Shown here: positions 35,991 to 44,893 of the stretch, piece after piece | Position numbering within the stretch: the first letter of the stretch is position 1 | Layout: every line of letters begins with the position of its first letter | Program-made: the position numbers and the translations under genes | Assembly: GCF_014648495.1 (NCBI RefSeq) | Contig: NZ_BMRF01000006.1 | Location: 62,001 to 126,000, forward strand | Reading direction: 5' to 3' | From: Actinomadura cremea | GTDB lineage: Bacteria > Actinomycetota > Actinomycetes > Streptosporangiales > Streptosporangiaceae | Length of the DNA: 64,000 nucleotides | The notes under the pieces: generated by a model | Database searches by the model: none | What the model was told of the DNA's origin: nothing | The model's input: only the letters and a program-made list of their open reading frames with translations

Positions 35991-38900
35991 GTGATCACCC
36001 CGGCCGAGCTGGCGCGGCTGCTGGAGATCCCCGAGCCCACCGACGAGCAGGCCCGCGTGATCGAGGCGCCGATGGCCCCGATGGCGGTCGTCGCGGGCGC
36101 CGGGTCCGGCAAGAGCGAGACGATGGCCGCGCGCGTCGTGTGGCTCGTCGCGAACGGGTTCGTCCGGCCCGAGCGCGTCCTCGGGCTCACGTTCACCCGC
36201 AAGGCCGCCGCCGAACTGGGCGCGCGCGTCCGCAAGCGGCTCGACGCGCTGCGGGAGGTGCTCCCGGCCGACGAGCTGGAGCGGCTCGGCGGCGAGTCCC
36301 TGTTCGACGGCGAGCCGATGGTGTCGACGTACCACGCGTACGCGGCGCGGCTGTTCGGCGACCACGCGCTGCGCGAGGCCCTCGAACCGACGATGCGGCT
36401 GATCTCCCCGGCCGTCGCGTGGCAGATCTGCTCCCGGGTCGTCGACGCCTACAACGGGCCGATGGACCGCGTCGACTGGTCGCCCGACACCGTCACCAAG
36501 GCCGTGATGGAGCTCTCGGGCGACCTGTCGGAGCACCTGCGGACGGCCGACGACGTCCGCGGCGTCGGGTCCCGGCTGGAGGAGATGTTCGCGGCGCTGC
36601 GCAAGCCGCTGAAGGCGCAGCGCGACGTCCTCGCCAGGCAGGCCGTCCGCGAGCAGCTCATGCCGCTCATCGAGGCGTACGGGCGGGCGAAGGCGGCGAA
36701 GGAGGTCGTCGACCACGGCGACCAGATGGCCCTGGCCGCCCGCATCGCCTCCCGGCATCCCGAGGTCGGGATGATCGAGCGGTCGCGGTTCTCGGTCGTG
36801 CTGCTGGACGAGTACCAGGACACGAGCCAGGCGCAGCTCGTCCTGCTGCGGTCGCTGTTCGCGGGCGGGCACCCGGTGACGGCCGTCGGCGACCCCTGCC
36901 AGTCGATCTACGGGTGGCGCGGCGCGAGCGCGGGCAACCTGCTGCGGTTCGCCCACGACTTCCCGGCCCAGGCGCCGGTGGGGAACCGGCGGCCGGTCCC
37001 GGCACCCGTGGTGCAGCTGAGCCGGTCGTTCCGGAACGGGGAGCGGATCCTCGACGCGGCGGCGCGCATCCAGGAGGAGCTGCGCGCCGACACGAAGGCG
37101 GTGCCGGTGCTGGTGCCGGGCGCCGGACGGGACGGGCGCGGCCGCGTCGAGTGCGCGCTGTTCGACACCGTCGAGGAGGAGGCCGAGCGCATCGCCGCCC
37201 GCATCGCCGCGCTGCTGTCCGCCGACCCCGGCACCGCCCCCGACGGAGCCCCGCAGGTCGAGCCGCTGCGGTTCGCCGACGTCGCCGTCCTCGCCCGGAA
37301 GCGGTCGCAGTTCCCGCTGCTGCGGCGGGCGCTGGAGGCGCGGGCGATCCCGGTCGAGGTCGTCGGGCTCGGCGGGCTGCTGACCGTCCCCGAGGTGCAG
37401 GACGTCGTCGCGACCATGCGCGTCATGCACGACCCGTCCTCCGGGGCGTCGCTCGCCCGCCTGCTGACGGGTCCGCGCTGGCGGCTCGGGCCCCGCGACC
37501 TCGTCGCGCTGGGACGGCGGGCGCGCTCGCTCGCGCAGGAGCAGGCGCGCGACGTGACGCCGCCGCCCGCGGGCGAGGAACCGGACGGCTCCGGGACGTC
37601 GCCGCCGATCGCCACGGAGGCGGGCGGAGAGCAGGAGGAGGCGCCGGACGATCCGCTGCGGCAGCTCGTCGGCGAGCTGAACCAGGAGACCGGCAGCCTC
37701 GTCGACGCCCTCGACGACCTGGGCGACCCGGCCGCGTACTCGCCCGAGGGGTTCGGGCGGCTGCGGCGGCTCCGCGACGAGCTGCGGGTGCTGCGCGGGC
37801 AGGTCGGGCTGCCGCTGCCCGACCTGGTCAACGAAGTCGAGCGGGCGCTCGGGCTCGACATCGAGGTCGCGGCCCGCTCCGGCCTCGACCCGGTCACCGC
37901 CCGCGCCGACCTCGACGCCTTCATCGACTCCGCCGCCCGGTTCGCGGGCGACGCCGAGGACCCGACGCTCGGCGCGTTCCTCGCCTACCTCAAGGCCGCC
38001 GAGACCGAGGAGTTCGGGCTCGAGGCCGGGCGGGTCGGGGAGACCGACAGCGTCAAGCTGCTGACCGTCCACGCCTCCAAGGGCCTGGAATGGCCGGTCG
38101 TGGTCGTCCCCGGGCTGTCGTTCACGGCGCAGAAGAACGGCAACCCGGCGAAGGGGTCGATCTTCCCGTCGCCGCCGCAGAACGCGACCCGGTGGACGGC
38201 GAACCCGCGCGTCCTGCCGTTCCCGCTGCGCGGCGACCGCGCCGACCTGCCGAACCTCGCGAGCCTGGAGAAGGACGACCTGGCCGCCTTCGAGCAGGCG
38301 TGCGCCGAACGGGACGTGCGCGAGGAGCGGCGGCTCGCGTACGTCGCGGTGACGCGCGCGTCGAGCCTGCTGATCACCACCGGGTACTGGTGGGGGTCGT
38401 CGGGGCGCCCGCTCGGGCCGTCGCCGTTCCTGGAGGAGGTGCGGGAGGTGTGCGCGGCCGGGGCCGGAAAGGTCGTGGCGTGGGCCGACCCGCCGCCGCA
38501 GGACGCGACGAACCCGCTGCTCGCCGACCCCGACGAGGCGCCGTGGCCGGCCGGGCCGGGCGAGCGCGGGAAGACCGACCTGTCCGCGCGGGAACGGTAC
38601 GAGGCCGTCGTCGAGGGCGCCCGCATGGTCGAGGACGCGATGGCGGGGCGCGTCCTGCACTGGGCGGGCACCGAGGGGCTCGCGGCCGCCGACCGGGGCC
38701 GCATGTCCGCGTGGGCGCGCGACGTCGAGCTGCTGCTCGCCGAACGCGACCGGGGCCGCGGCGGCGACGGGACGCTCGTCGAGCTGCCGGGGCACCTGTC
38801 GGTGTCGTCGCTGGTGTCGCTCGCCCGCGACCCGGGGGCGCTCGCCCGGCAGATCCGCCGCCCGATGCCGCGCCCGCCCGCCCCCTACGCGCGGCGCGGC

Positions 38901-39380
38901 ACCGCGTTCCACTCGTGGCTCGAGGGACGCTGGGGGCAGCAGCGCCTCCTGGACCCGGACGAGCTGCCCGGCGCGGCCGACGAGGGCGCGGCCGACGACG
39001 CCGACCTCGCGCGGCTGCAGGACGCGTTCGAGGCGTCGGAGTGGGCGGGCCGCGAGCCCCTCGACATCGAGGTGCCGTTCGAGACCATCATCGGGGACCG
39101 GCTGGTCCGGGGCCGGATGGACGCGGTGTTCCGGTCCCCGGGCGGCGGCTACGAGGTCGTCGACTGGAAGACCGGACGGCCCCCGTCGGGCGACGACGCG
39201 CGGTTCGCGTCCGTCCAGCTCGCCGCCTACCGGGTGGCGTGGGCGCAGCTCGCGGACGTCCCCGTCGACCGGGTGAGCGCCGCGTTCCACTACGTGCGCG
39301 CGGGCGTGACCGTCCGGCCGGCCGACCTGCTGGACGCCGACGGGCTCGCCGCTCTCCTGGACGGCGTCCCGGTCGGTTGA
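35991..39380 (+). CDS. adnB: AdnB: helicase-nuclease subunit of AdnAB
   Basis: 1129 residues from GTG 35991. The motor has Walker A AGAGSGKS (35-42), DEYQDTS near 271 and the late motif LAYVAVTRASSLL. The C-terminal nuclease contains YARRGTAFHSWLE and EVVDWKTGRPP near 1055 with the metal-binding Asp/Lys. In mycobacteria AdnB is the lead motor of the heterodimer. Co-transcribed with adnA. An insertion rich in Gly/Glu/Pro around residues 520-555 looks like a flexible linker between motor subdomains. Confidence 0.93.
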   Translation: MITPAELARLLEIPEPTDEQARVIEAPMAPMAVVAGAGSGKSETMAARVVWLVANGFVRPERVLGLTFTRKAAAELGARVRKRLDALREVLPADELERLGGESLFDGEPMVSTYHAYAARLFGDHALREALEPTMRLISPAVAWQICSRVVDAYNGPMDRVDWSPDTVTKAVMELSGDLSEHLRTADDVRGVGSRLEEMFAALRKPLKAQRDVLARQAVREQLMPLIEAYGRAKAAKEVVDHGDQMALAARIASRHPEVGMIERSRFSVVLLDEYQDTSQAQLVLLRSLFAGGHPVTAVGDPCQSIYGWRGASAGNLLRFAHDFPAQAPVGNRRPVPAPVVQLSRSFRNGERILDAAARIQEELRADTKAVPVLVPGAGRDGRGRVECALFDTVEEEAERIAARIAALLSADPGTAPDGAPQVEPLRFADVAVLARKRSQFPLLRRALEARAIPVEVVGLGGLLTVPEVQDVVATMRVMHDPSSGASLARLLTGPRWRLGPRDLVALGRRARSLAQEQARDVTPPPAGEEPDGSGTSPPIATEAGGEQEEAPDDPLRQLVGELNQETGSLVDALDDLGDPAAYSPEGFGRLRRLRDELRVLRGQVGLPLPDLVNEVERALGLDIEVAARSGLDPVTARADLDAFIDSAARFAGDAEDPTLGAFLAYLKAAETEEFGLEAGRVGETDSVKLLTVHASKGLEWPVVVVPGLSFTAQKNGNPAKGSIFPSPPQNATRWTANPRVLPFPLRGDRADLPNLASLEKDDLAAFEQACAERDVREERRLAYVAVTRASSLLITTGYWWGSSGRPLGPSPFLEEVREVCAAGAGKVVAWADPPPQDATNPLLADPDEAPWPAGPGERGKTDLSARERYEAVVEGARMVEDAMAGRVLHWAGTEGLAAADRGRMSAWARDVELLLAERDRGRGGDGTLVELPGHLSVSSLVSLARDPGALARQIRRPMPRPPAPYARRGTAFHSWLEGRWGQQRLLDPDELPGAADEGAADDADLARLQDAFEASEWAGREPLDIEVPFETIIGDRLVRGRMDAVFRSPGGGYEVVDWKTGRPPSGDDARFASVQLAAYRVAWAQLADVPVDRVSAAFHYVRAGVTVRPADLLDADGLAALLDGVPVG

Positions 39381-39474
39381 CCGCCCGCCGCCCCCCGGGT
39401 GATCGTCGTCACGGCCCTCTGTTCACCGCGGGTGCTTTCGGGGATGATCCGGGGAACCGACCGAGGGAGGCGTC

Positions 39475-40254
39475 GTGCCGGTGTCCCATGACGAGAAGGT
39501 GGTCCGCGAGTTCTCCAAGCAGGCGGCCGGGTTCGCCGACCCCGGCCGGAACGAGGCGTTCACCCGCCACCTGGACCGGCTCGTCCGGTTCATGGACCCC
39601 GAACTCGACCTCGAGGACGTCGTGCTGGAGGTCGCCGCCGGGACGGCGCTGGTGTCGCGGGCGATCGCGCGGCGCGTCCGGCACGTCACCGCCCTCGACC
39701 TGACGCCCGCGATGCTCGCGGAGGGGAAGCGCGCCGTCGACCGCGACGGCGTCACCAACGTCACCTTCTCGCACGGCGACGCCACGGCCCTGCCCTACCT
39801 CGACCGGTCCTTCACCCTCGTCGTCACGCGCTTCTCCCTGCACCAGGTGGCCGATCCGAAGGCCGTCGTGAAGGAGATGGAGCGGGTCAGCCGGCCCGGC
39901 GCGGCGATCTTCGTCGCCGACCTCGTCCGGCCGGACGACCTGGACGGCGATCCCGACCGGATCGAGCGGCTCCGCGACCCCTCGCACAACACCGTCCTCA
40001 CCGAGTCGCAGGTCGGCGAGCTGGTCACCGGCGCGGGGGCCGAGGTCAAGCGGGCCGAACGGTTCGAGGTCGTCCGCCCGCTGGAGCCGTGGCTGGAGTT
40101 CTCCGGCACGCCGGACGACGTGCGCGAGCGGATCCGCGCCGAACTGCGGGACGAACTGGGCGGCGGGCCCGCGACCGGGATGCGGCCGAGCGAGCGGGAC
40201 GGGGAGCTGCACTTCACGCACTCGCTGCTCTTCCTGCACGCCATCGCGAACTGA
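39475..40254 (+). CDS. Class I SAM-dependent methyltransferase (UbiE/Methyltransf_11-like)
   Basis: 259 residues from GTG 39475 with GGGAGG upstream. The SAM-binding fold appears as VLEVAAGTALVSRAIA (motif I, about 55-70), ALDLTPAMLAEGK, HGDATALPYLDRSF and LHQVADPKAVVKEMERV. The pattern is that of small-molecule methyltransferases; the substrate is not predictable. It follows adnB by about 95 bases on the same strand. Confidence 0.88.
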   Translation: MPVSHDEKVVREFSKQAAGFADPGRNEAFTRHLDRLVRFMDPELDLEDVVLEVAAGTALVSRAIARRVRHVTALDLTPAMLAEGKRAVDRDGVTNVTFSHGDATALPYLDRSFTLVVTRFSLHQVADPKAVVKEMERVSRPGAAIFVADLVRPDDLDGDPDRIERLRDPSHNTVLTESQVGELVTGAGAEVKRAERFEVVRPLEPWLEFSGTPDDVRERIRAELRDELGGGPATGMRPSERDGELHFTHSLLFLHAIAN

Positions 40255-40338
40255 CGAACCGGGCGCCGTCCGACGTTCCGGGCGCGACACGCGGCACCTT
40301 TTCGAGCAAACGTTCGACGGTGCTCGCTCAGGTGTTCT

Positions 40339-40662
40339 ATGTTGTCGCGCATGGCTTCCAGCACCCTTCCCCTCGACCGGCCCCTGGAGCGCGAGCCGGC
40401 CGCGCTGGCGATGCGCATCGGCGTCGTGGCGGCCGAGGCCGCCCTCGCCGCGTTCGCGCGCAACCTCGACGTCGACGACCTCGCGGACGGCGTCGACTTC
40501 CAGGGCGCCATCGGCCCCGCCGAGTGGCCCCTGTTCTCCCTGGTCATCGACACTCTCGCGGAGGCCGCGCCGGGCGACGACCGGCCGCTGGACGAGCGCC
40601 GCGCGGACGCCCTGAACGATCTCGCCCGCATCTGCATGGCCGCGAAGCGCCGCGCGGCCTGA
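40339..40662 (+). CDS. Hypothetical helical protein
   Basis: 107 residues from ATG 40339 (ATG 40351 also possible). Alanine-rich and mainly helical, with AMRIGVVAAEAALAAFARNL and a closing basic helix AICMAAKRR-type end. No family recognised. The upstream 80 bases contain an inverted CGAGCA/TGCTCG pair around 40301-40328. It converges on the acyl-CoA synthetase gene. Confidence 0.55.
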   Translation: MLSRMASSTLPLDRPLEREPAALAMRIGVVAAEAALAAFARNLDVDDLADGVDFQGAIGPAEWPLFSLVIDTLAEAAPGDDRPLDERRADALNDLARICMAAKRRAA

Positions 40663-40674
40663 CCGCCGCCGCGG

Positions 40675-42267
40675 CTAGCCGGGGAGCGCCTTCGACCGCA
40701 CCTTCCCCGTGCTGGTGCGCGGCAGTTCGTCGACGAAGTGGACGTCCCGGGGCACCTTGTAGCGCGCGAGGTGCTCCTTGACGTACGCCTTGAGGTCGTC
40801 CGCGCCGACCTCGGCGCCGGGCGCCCGCACCACGTACGCGGCGAGGCGCTGCCCGAACCGCTCGTCGTCCACCCCGGTCACCGACGCGTCGGCGACGTCC
40901 GGATGCCCGCCGAGCAGCGCCTCGACCTCGCCGGGGAACACGTTCTCCCCGCCCGAGACGATCATGTCGTCGGCGCGCCCGTCGATGAACAGCCGTCCCG
41001 CCGCGTCGAAGTGCCCGAGGTCGCCGGTGCTCGTCAGGCCGTCCCGCACCTCCTTGCCGCCGCCCCCGGTGTAGCCCGCGAACCGCAGCCCGCCGCCGAT
41101 GAAGATCTCGCCGGGCTCCCCGGCGGGCAGCTCGCGCCCGTCCTCGCCGAGGATCCGGATCGTGAGCCGCAGCGACGGGCGCCCGACCGTGCCGGGGGCG
41201 TCGCGCAGGTCGTCCGGCGTGGCGATGGTCGCCCAGCCGATCTCGGTCGCCCCGTACACGTTGACGAGGACGTCGCCGAACCGCTCCATGAACGCGTCCG
41301 ACACGTGCGGGTGCAGGGCCGAGCCGCCGCAGACGACCACCCGCAGGGACGGCGCCGGCACGTCCGGGGCGTCCAGCACGCGCTGCAGCATGACCGGGAC
41401 GGCGACGAGCGCCTCGGCCCCGGTCTCGGCGATCAGCCGCAGCGTGCCCTCGGCGTCGAAGCGGCGCGACAGCACCAGCGGCATGCCCATGCCGAGCCCG
41501 ACCGTCGAGTAGGCGAAGCCGAGCAGGTGGAACAGCGGGGGAGTGATCACGATCGGCGCGCCGGACCGGACGGGGACGCGCATGAGGTGCGTCAGCGCGG
41601 CGGGGACCAGCGCCGCGACCGACATCTCGTGCCGCGCGCCCTTCGGGGTGCCCGTGGTGCCGGACGTCATGATGATCACGTTGCTCGTCCGGCCGGGGTT
41701 CAGCCGTTCGGCCCGCGTCTCCTCGACCAGCGCGTCGATGCTCTCGGGCGCGGGTTCGTCCGTCCAGCCCAGCACCCGCGCGCCCGCGAACCCGGCGTCG
41801 TCCACGACCGGCGCGAACTCCGCGTCGTGGACGAGCAGCCCGACGCCCTCGCGCGCGGCGACGTCCGCGAGCTGCCGGGCGGAGAAGTCGGTGTTGAGGA
41901 GCACCACGTCGTTGCCGAGCCGGGACGCCGCGAGGATCGCCTCCACGAATCCCCGGTGGTTGCGGCACAGGATCCCGACGCGGTCGTCCTCCCGGACCCG
42001 GTCGCGCAGCGCGGTCGCCAGCGCCGCCGCCCGCGCCTCCAGCTCGGCGTAGGTGAGCGCGCCCCGCTCGTCGATGATCGCCGTCCGGTCGGGGAACCGC
42101 AGCGCCGCCATCGCCCCGATCGTCGCCGGGACGGGCCCGTAGCGCAGGTAGGCCAGCGGCATGCGGACCGCCCGATCGGGACGGACCGGACGCAGCGCGC
42201 CCACGTCCCACACGGCGCGTGCCGCCCGTACTCCCTGGTTCGCGAACGAACGCACCCGGTCGAGCAC
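40675..42267 (-). CDS. Acyl-CoA synthetase (AMP-binding, FadD-like)
   Basis: 530 residues from GTG 42267, seven bases after AAGGAGAG. The ANL-superfamily signature is IIMTSGTTGTPKGARH near residue 190. NVYGATEIGWATI, STGDLGHFD and the C-terminal SGGENVFPGEVE and LPRTSTGKVRSKAL (catalytic Lys) follow. It activates a carboxylic acid as acyl-AMP and then acyl-CoA. Substrate unknown, perhaps a fatty acid. Divergent from the DinB-type pair. Confidence 0.92.
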   Translation of the reverse strand: MLDRVRSFANQGVRAARAVWDVGALRPVRPDRAVRMPLAYLRYGPVPATIGAMAALRFPDRTAIIDERGALTYAELEARAAALATALRDRVREDDRVGILCRNHRGFVEAILAASRLGNDVVLLNTDFSARQLADVAAREGVGLLVHDAEFAPVVDDAGFAGARVLGWTDEPAPESIDALVEETRAERLNPGRTSNVIIMTSGTTGTPKGARHEMSVAALVPAALTHLMRVPVRSGAPIVITPPLFHLLGFAYSTVGLGMGMPLVLSRRFDAEGTLRLIAETGAEALVAVPVMLQRVLDAPDVPAPSLRVVVCGGSALHPHVSDAFMERFGDVLVNVYGATEIGWATIATPDDLRDAPGTVGRPSLRLTIRILGEDGRELPAGEPGEIFIGGGLRFAGYTGGGGKEVRDGLTSTGDLGHFDAAGRLFIDGRADDMIVSGGENVFPGEVEALLGGHPDVADASVTGVDDERFGQRLAAYVVRAPGAEVGADDLKAYVKEHLARYKVPRDVHFVDELPRTSTGKVRSKALPG

Positions 42268-42349
42268 CGAAATCTCTCCTTTGTCGGGATCGTCGTCCCT
42301 ACCCATTAGACGAGACGTTCAACGGCGCGCAAAGGCTAGGGTGGCGGCG

Positions 42350-42985
42350 ATGTCCGCGAACTCCGAACCCGTCACCCCGGACGACCTCGACCACGCCGTC
42401 CGGGTCGCCCTCGACGCCCTGCGCGAGGTCCCGGCCGCCGCGTGGGACGGCGCCCCCGCCTCGCTCGACTGGACCCGCTGGGAGACCGTCGAGCACACGT
42501 GCAACGCGCTCATGCTGTACGCCGTGCAGCTCGCGCCGAAGAAGCCGCCCATGGACGGCAACGTGCCGTTCGCCCGCACGAGCCGCAGGCCCGAGGCGCC
42601 GAGCACCATGATCCGCGCCGACACCGCCGCGGGGCCGGACGGCCTCCTGCAGGTGCTCGAGTCCTGCGGGGCGCTGCTCGTCGCCCTGGCGCGCGTCACG
42701 CCCCCGGATGTCCGCGCGTACCACGTCTACGGCGCGTCCGACCCCGAGGGCTTCGCGGCGATGGGCGTCGTCGAGGTGCTCCTCCACACCCACGACCTGA
42801 TCGAGGGCCTCGGCATCCCGTGGGATCCGCCCGCCGACGTGTGCGCGCGCGCCCTGTACCGGCTGTTCCCCGACGCCCCGAGCGACACGCCCCCGTGGCG
42901 GACGCTGCTGTGGGCGACCGGCCGCGCCGACCTCCCCGGCCGCCCCCGCGTCACGGACTGGCGGTGGACGGGCGCCCCGCGATGA
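42350..42985 (+). CDS. DinB/mycothiol-dependent maleylpyruvate-isomerase-like protein, copy 1
   Basis: 211 residues from ATG 42350. Four-helix DinB-type domain: LDWTRWETVEHTCNALMLYAVQ carries the first helix and His, and LLHTHDLIEGLG the later metal-binding His pair. Members use mycothiol in detoxification or isomerisation. Its stop overlaps the start of a second, very similar gene (ATGA). The central and C-terminal parts of the two genes are almost identical at DNA level. Confidence 0.83.
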   Translation: MSANSEPVTPDDLDHAVRVALDALREVPAAAWDGAPASLDWTRWETVEHTCNALMLYAVQLAPKKPPMDGNVPFARTSRRPEAPSTMIRADTAAGPDGLLQVLESCGALLVALARVTPPDVRAYHVYGASDPEGFAAMGVVEVLLHTHDLIEGLGIPWDPPADVCARALYRLFPDAPSDTPPWRTLLWATGRADLPGRPRVTDWRWTGAPR

Positions 42986-43596
42986 TCCCCGACGACCTCG
43001 ACCGGGCCGTCCGGCTGGCCGTCGCCGCGCTGCGCGACGCGCCGCCGGACGCGTGGGACGCCGCGGCCGGCTCGCTCGACTGGACCTGCTGGGAGACCGT
43101 CGAGCACCTCGCCGACGACCTGTTCGCCTACGCCGTCCAGATGGCTCCCCGCACGCCGCCGACGGACGGGCTCGTCCCGTTCGTGTGGGCGAGCCGCCGC
43201 CCCGGAGGCCCCGCGAACGGCGTCCACGCGAACCGCGCCGCGGGCCCGGACGGTCTCTTGCAGGTGCTCGAGGCGTCCGGCGCGCTGCTCGTCGCGATGG
43301 CCCGCACGACGCCCCCGCACGTCCGCGCGCACCACACCTTCGGGGCGTCCGACCCCGAGGGCTTCGCGGCGATGGGGGTCGTGGAGGCGCTCGTCCACAT
43401 GCACGACCTCGCCGAGGGCCTCGGCCTCGCGTGGGATCCGCCCGCCGACGTGTGCGCGCGCGCCCTGGCCCGCCTGTTCCCCGACGCCCCTGGCGGCACG
43501 CCCCCGTGGCGGACGCTGCTGTGGGCGACCGGCCGCGCCGACCTCCCGGGCCGCCCCCGCCGGGCGACCTGGCGCTGGGACGGCACCCCGCGCTGA
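42982..43596 (+). CDS. DinB/maleylpyruvate-isomerase-like protein, copy 2
   Basis: 204 residues. Same architecture as the preceding gene: LDWTCWETVEHLADDLFAYAVQ, then FGASDPEGFAAMGVVEALVHMHDLAEGLG. Relative to copy 1 the metal-site spacing is kept, but THDLI becomes MHDLA and substrate-facing residues differ, which suggests diverging specificity after tandem duplication. The gene is coupled to copy 1 by a four-base overlap. Confidence 0.83.
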   Translation: MIPDDLDRAVRLAVAALRDAPPDAWDAAAGSLDWTCWETVEHLADDLFAYAVQMAPRTPPTDGLVPFVWASRRPGGPANGVHANRAAGPDGLLQVLEASGALLVAMARTTPPHVRAHHTFGASDPEGFAAMGVVEALVHMHDLAEGLGLAWDPPADVCARALARLFPDAPGGTPPWRTLLWATGRADLPGRPRRATWRWDGTPR

Positions 43597-43816
43597 CGAC
43601 GTTCGCCGTGGGCCGTCGGCGGCAGGTCAGCCGCCGGTCAGCGGAGGCCGCGAGGAAGCGGGCGCCGGAGCCCCGTCCCGGCGGGCAGGCGATCGGCGTG
43701 CGCGTCCAGGACGCATGACGGCCGCGCAGGGCGTACAGGCCCCACAGCCCGGCGTTCACGACCGGACGCCCGGCGGCGTCCTCGCAGGCCGGCGAGCGCC
43801 GCCGGGCCGGTGCGGC

Positions 43817-44893
43817 TCAGCGGAGGTAGTGGAAGGTGGGTTTCGGGTGCATCAGGAAGTCGTGGTGGGAGATGTTCCAGGCGTAGGCGCCGGCCATCGA
43901 GAACGCGACGATGTCGCCGGGGGCCAGGGGCGGGACGGGGACGTCGCGGGCGAGGACGTCCTTCGGGGTGCAGAGCTGGCCGACGAGGGTCGCCCGGGTG
44001 GACGGGGCGCCCTTCGAGGTCAGGACCTCGAAGGGCTGGTCGTGGCCCTTGGTGGCGGGGGTGCGCAGGTGGTGGGTGCCGCCGCGCAGGACGGCGTAGC
44101 TCTCGCCCCGCGTCGTCTTCACGTCGAGGACGTCGGTGACGTACCACCCGTGGTGGGCGGTGAGGGCGCGGCCGGGTTCGACGCGGAGCGCGCACGCGGC
44201 CGGGAGGTTCGCGCCGTAGGTCTCCCAGTCGAAGCGGGCGCCGGGGGAGGCGTAGTCGACGGCCATGCCGCCGCCGACGTTGATCTCGGGGTCGTCCACG
44301 CCGTGCTCCTTGAGGAACGGGAGCGCCCAGCCGACGATCCGGTCCGCGAGGTCGAGCATCGCGGGGGCGTCCAGGCCGGACGCGAGGTGGGCGTGGACGC
44401 CGCGCAGGGCGAGGCCCGTGCCGGGGATGCGGCGGGCGCACGCGTCGAGGGCGTCCGCGTCCATGCCGAAGGGGCCGCTCATGGCGAGGGCGGCGCCGGG
44501 CGTGTCGATGGGGAGGTTGGCGCGGAGGAGGACGTTCGCGGGGCCGAGGGCCGCGAGGCGCGCGAGTTCGTTCGGGCTCTCGACGTGGATGCGGTCGACG
44601 CCCAGGCGTAGGGCGAGGGCCAGTTCGTCGTCCGTCTTGCCGGGGCCTCCGAACGCCAGGGGGGTGTGTGGGAGCGTCTCCCGGACGTGCATCAGTTCGC
44701 CGCCCGAGGACACCTCGATGCCGTCCACGTGTGGTGCGACCGTGCGGAGTATCTCCGCGTCCGGGTTCGCCTTGGCCGCGTAGAAGAGTTCCGTCGTGCC
44801 CAGGGCCCTGCGTACGGACGCGACGTGTTCGCCCAGCCCTCGCAGGTCGTAGACGTACGCCGGGAGGCGCTCGGGGACGTCGTCGAGATTCAC
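43817..44893 (-). CDS. PLP-dependent (type III fold) decarboxylase of a siderophore operon, PvsE-like
   Basis: 358 residues from GTG 44893, overlapping the preceding gene by four bases. Alanine-racemase-like barrel with the PLP lysine in FYAAKANPD (K41), VSSGGEL, a glycine-rich PLP phosphate site INVGGG, and the C-terminal LCTPKD catalytic cysteine-aspartate. DapDC-type decarboxylases in NIS operons make an amine building block; PvsE of vibrioferrin makes ethanolamine from serine. Here it closes a four-gene operon whose composition matches vibrioferrin or xanthoferrin synthesis. The exact amino acid substrate is inferred. Confidence 0.85.
   Translation of the reverse strand: MNLDDVPERLPAYVYDLRGLGEHVASVRRALGTTELFYAAKANPDAEILRTVAPHVDGIEVSSGGELMHVRETLPHTPLAFGGPGKTDDELALALRLGVDRIHVESPNELARLAALGPANVLLRANLPIDTPGAALAMSGPFGMDADALDACARRIPGTGLALRGVHAHLASGLDAPAMLDLADRIVGWALPFLKEHGVDDPEINVGGGMAVDYASPGARFDWETYGANLPAACALRVEPGRALTAHHGWYVTDVLDVKTTRGESYAVLRGGTHHLRTPATKGHDQPFEVLTSKGAPSTRATLVGQLCTPKDVLARDVPVPPLAPGDIVAFSMAGAYAWNISHHDFLMHPKPTFHYLR

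Noticed and set aside
34194-39290. Minus-strand frame of 1698 codons opposite adnA/adnB
   Set aside because: It is the complement of two well-supported helicase genes; its sequence is rich in His, Arg, Gln and Leu as expected of a GC-rich shadow frame.
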